In this document: positions 62,725 through 64,000 of the stretch, piece by piece
How the letters are laid out: each line of letters starts with the position of its first letter
Position numbering within the stretch: position 1 is the first letter of the stretch
DNA from: Phycomyces blakesleeanus NRRL 1555(-)
Lineage: Eukaryota; Mucoromycota; Mucoromycetes; Mucorales; Phycomycetaceae
NCBI RefSeq assembly: GCF_001638985.1
Contig: NW_017265174.1
Location: 12,113-76,112 of the forward strand
Reading direction: 5' to 3'
DNA length: 64,000 nucleotides
Translations under genes and position numbers: made by a program
The notes under the pieces: generated by a model
What the model saw: only the letters and a program-made list of their open reading frames with translations
Database searches by the model: none
Told to the model about the DNA's origin: nothing

Positions 62725-64000
62725 TCATTCTGGTTCTGGTTCTGATTCTGGTTTTGAATAGAGGATAAGGTTATCAGCATTTTTTTCGTAAAGAAAATAG
62801 GTTTCAACAGATTTCAATCGAAATATCAAGACACCGTGTTGAAGATCTCTTTTCCAAAATCTTTTAAGTTTATAATTATAGCTAGATCTCTTCATGTCCT
62901 TTCGTTTCTTTTCCCTTCCTTTTCTTCGTTTAAAGTCTTTAAGGTATCGCTGGCAAAATTCAATGTCACGTCTTCCAAGTTCCCATGCCAACAATCTGCT
63001 CTTTCTGTTTGTTTTGTCGACGCACAGATGGTACCAGTTTGATCGAGGTGCTTGTACTTGATCAGTACCAACATTCCCAATTTGTTCAATGACAATATGT
63101 AGAAAAAAAGGAGAAATAATACCATAAATATCTTCAGGATCATCAATTTCGGATTCGCTTGTTTTTAACACTTTTAGTTGTGAAAAGGACATATCCACAA
63201 GTATTTGCCCCGTTTCATTCATGTCAGAAGGCTTATAGAAAATATTTTTTAATTTCATATATTTCAGCTGTCTACAACGGAAAGATATGTATTTAAAAAC
63301 AGACACACTGGTTTGTGCCATTTCAATTTCCAGTCTTTGTAACGGGTGTGGTACGTGCATGGACAGCGGATATTCGGGAGAATGAATCATTGAATTAGTA
63401 ATATATAATGATTGCAAGACTGGGCAATAATTCAAAATAATCTCCATGTCAACACGAGGACAAACTAATATCTTCAATACAGTTAAATTTTTGTAAAGTA
63501 CAACTGGGTTTGTTTCTACAGGTATAGACTGGTTGCAACAGCTGGAATAGATGTTCAAGCTAATCACTGATTCAGAAAGATATTTGATCCACGAGTTTAA
63601 ACCATTTTCCTTTGACATATTCTCATTAAACTTAATTGTAGCATGCTTGATCTTTACGTTACAGCGTTGAAGAGTGTCATAAAATAAATAAAATAACCAG
63701 TAATTGTTGTCGTGGACTATTATGTTTGCTGTTTGTAGACAAGGAAAGAATTGTTTGCTGGATAACAGTAATTGAGGTTGAATCTGATATTTCTTCTGGT
63801 CATAAGGTGGTAGATAGAATCTTGGTTTAAGCTCATGTGACCTTAAATTGCAAGTGACTAGATTGGGATACTTGTGTGCAAAGTAAAATATCCACGATGG
63901 ATCAATATACGGAAAATATAAAACAATCTTGGTAACAGTGTGTGCTGGTTCGACGTTTCTTATCGTTTCGATCTCTTTTTCGGATATTGGTTTAAATAAA
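62725..64000 (-). CDS. F-box/LRR-like protein, copy C, partial at window edge
   Basis: The frame stays open from the window edge to the stop at 62725, covering about 425 codons equivalent to residues 188-611 of copy B. The two are almost identical; visible differences include PVLQSLYITNS for PVLRSLYITDS, MHVPHP for MHAPHP, EMAQTSV for EMAKTSV and a changed acidic tail (NADNLILYSKPESEPEPE). The F-box itself lies beyond the window. No disablement is seen in the visible part, so it is probably a functional second copy. It lies in inverted orientation to copy B. Confidence 0.87.
   Translation of the reverse strand, partial: LFKPISEKEIETIRNVEPAHTVTKIVLYFPYIDPSWIFYFAHKYPNLVTCNLRSHELKPRFYLPPYDQKKYQIQPQLLLSSKQFFPCLQTANIIVHDNNYWLFYLFYDTLQRCNVKIKHATIKFNENMSKENGLNSWIKYLSESVISLNIYSSCCNQSIPVETNPVVLYKNLTVLKILVCPRVDMEIILNYCPVLQSLYITNSMIHSPEYPLSMHVPHPLQRLEIEMAQTSVSVFKYISFRCRQLKYMKLKNIFYKPSDMNETGQILVDMSFSQLKVLKTSESEIDDPEDIYGIISPFFLHIVIEQIGNVGTDQVQAPRSNWYHLCVDKTNRKSRLLAWELGRRDIEFCQRYLKDFKRRKGREKKRKDMKRSSYNYKLKRFWKRDLQHGVLIFRLKSVETYFLYEKNADNLILYSKPESEPEPE

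Overview
The window is about 64 kb of AT-rich fungal nuclear DNA. Genes carry many short introns (mostly 50-110 nt, GTAAGT-like donors, YAG acceptors). The gene set is an early-diverging fungus, most likely Mucoromycota/Mucorales: a full-length neurofibromin, FANCJ and TRAPPC4 orthologues that resemble animal forms, an expanded F-box/LRR-like family, Tc1/mariner, MULE-OTU and LINE fossils, and a CRH-type GH16 enzyme. The organism call is inference. Splice models for six genes were checked by summing exon lengths, which close in frame exactly (C2H2 right copy 199 aa, MRD1 805 aa, FANCJ 1,214 aa, GH16 397 aa, DED1 688 aa, AVT 441 aa). TRS23 (136 aa) and QCR10 (73 aa) close as well.

Layout. 1-0.84 kb: decayed LINE ORF1 on the minus strand. 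1.8-9.05 kb: a large palindrome whose arms hold two convergent five-exon C2H2 zinc-finger paralogues. The arms contain an 872-bp segment (2689-3560 versus 6782-7653) that I read as base-for-base identical, while the zinc-finger genes and outer arms have diverged. 9.37-10.48 kb: Tc1/mariner transposase fossil. 10.6-13.4 kb: leftover 3' flank of a lost F-box gene, then an F-box pseudogene (copy A). 14.3-24.3 kb (-): neurofibromin/IRA-type RasGAP. 27.8-31.0 kb (-): MRD1 (five RRMs; start codon split by an intron). 31.8-32.3 kb (-): TRAPP subunit TRS23/TRAPPC4. 34.7-40.8 kb (+): FANCJ/BRIP1-type Fe-S helicase with 29 exons, one of only 7 nt, and an unassigned C-terminal domain. 41.4-43.2 kb (+): intact F-box gene (copy B). 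46.9-47.3 kb (+): QCR10. 49.1-50.9 kb (+): secreted GH16/CRH-like enzyme. 52.6-55.4 kb (+): DED1 DEAD-box helicase. 56.2-57.6 kb (-): MULE transposase-OTU fossil. 58.7-60.2 kb (-): AVT-type amino-acid transporter. 62.7-64.0 kb (-): near-identical inverted F-box copy C, cut by the window edge.

The housekeeping genes act in unrelated processes (Ras signalling, rRNA processing, ER-Golgi traffic, DNA repair, respiration, cell wall, translation initiation, amino-acid transport) and do not form a pathway cluster. The unusual biology is structural: the C2H2 palindrome with perfect inner arms, and the inverted F-box copies B and C that bracket the QCR10-GH16-DED1-AVT block. Both could support inversion or gene conversion. 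No rRNA, tRNA or CRISPR array was recognised. Intergenic DNA is rich in microsatellites.
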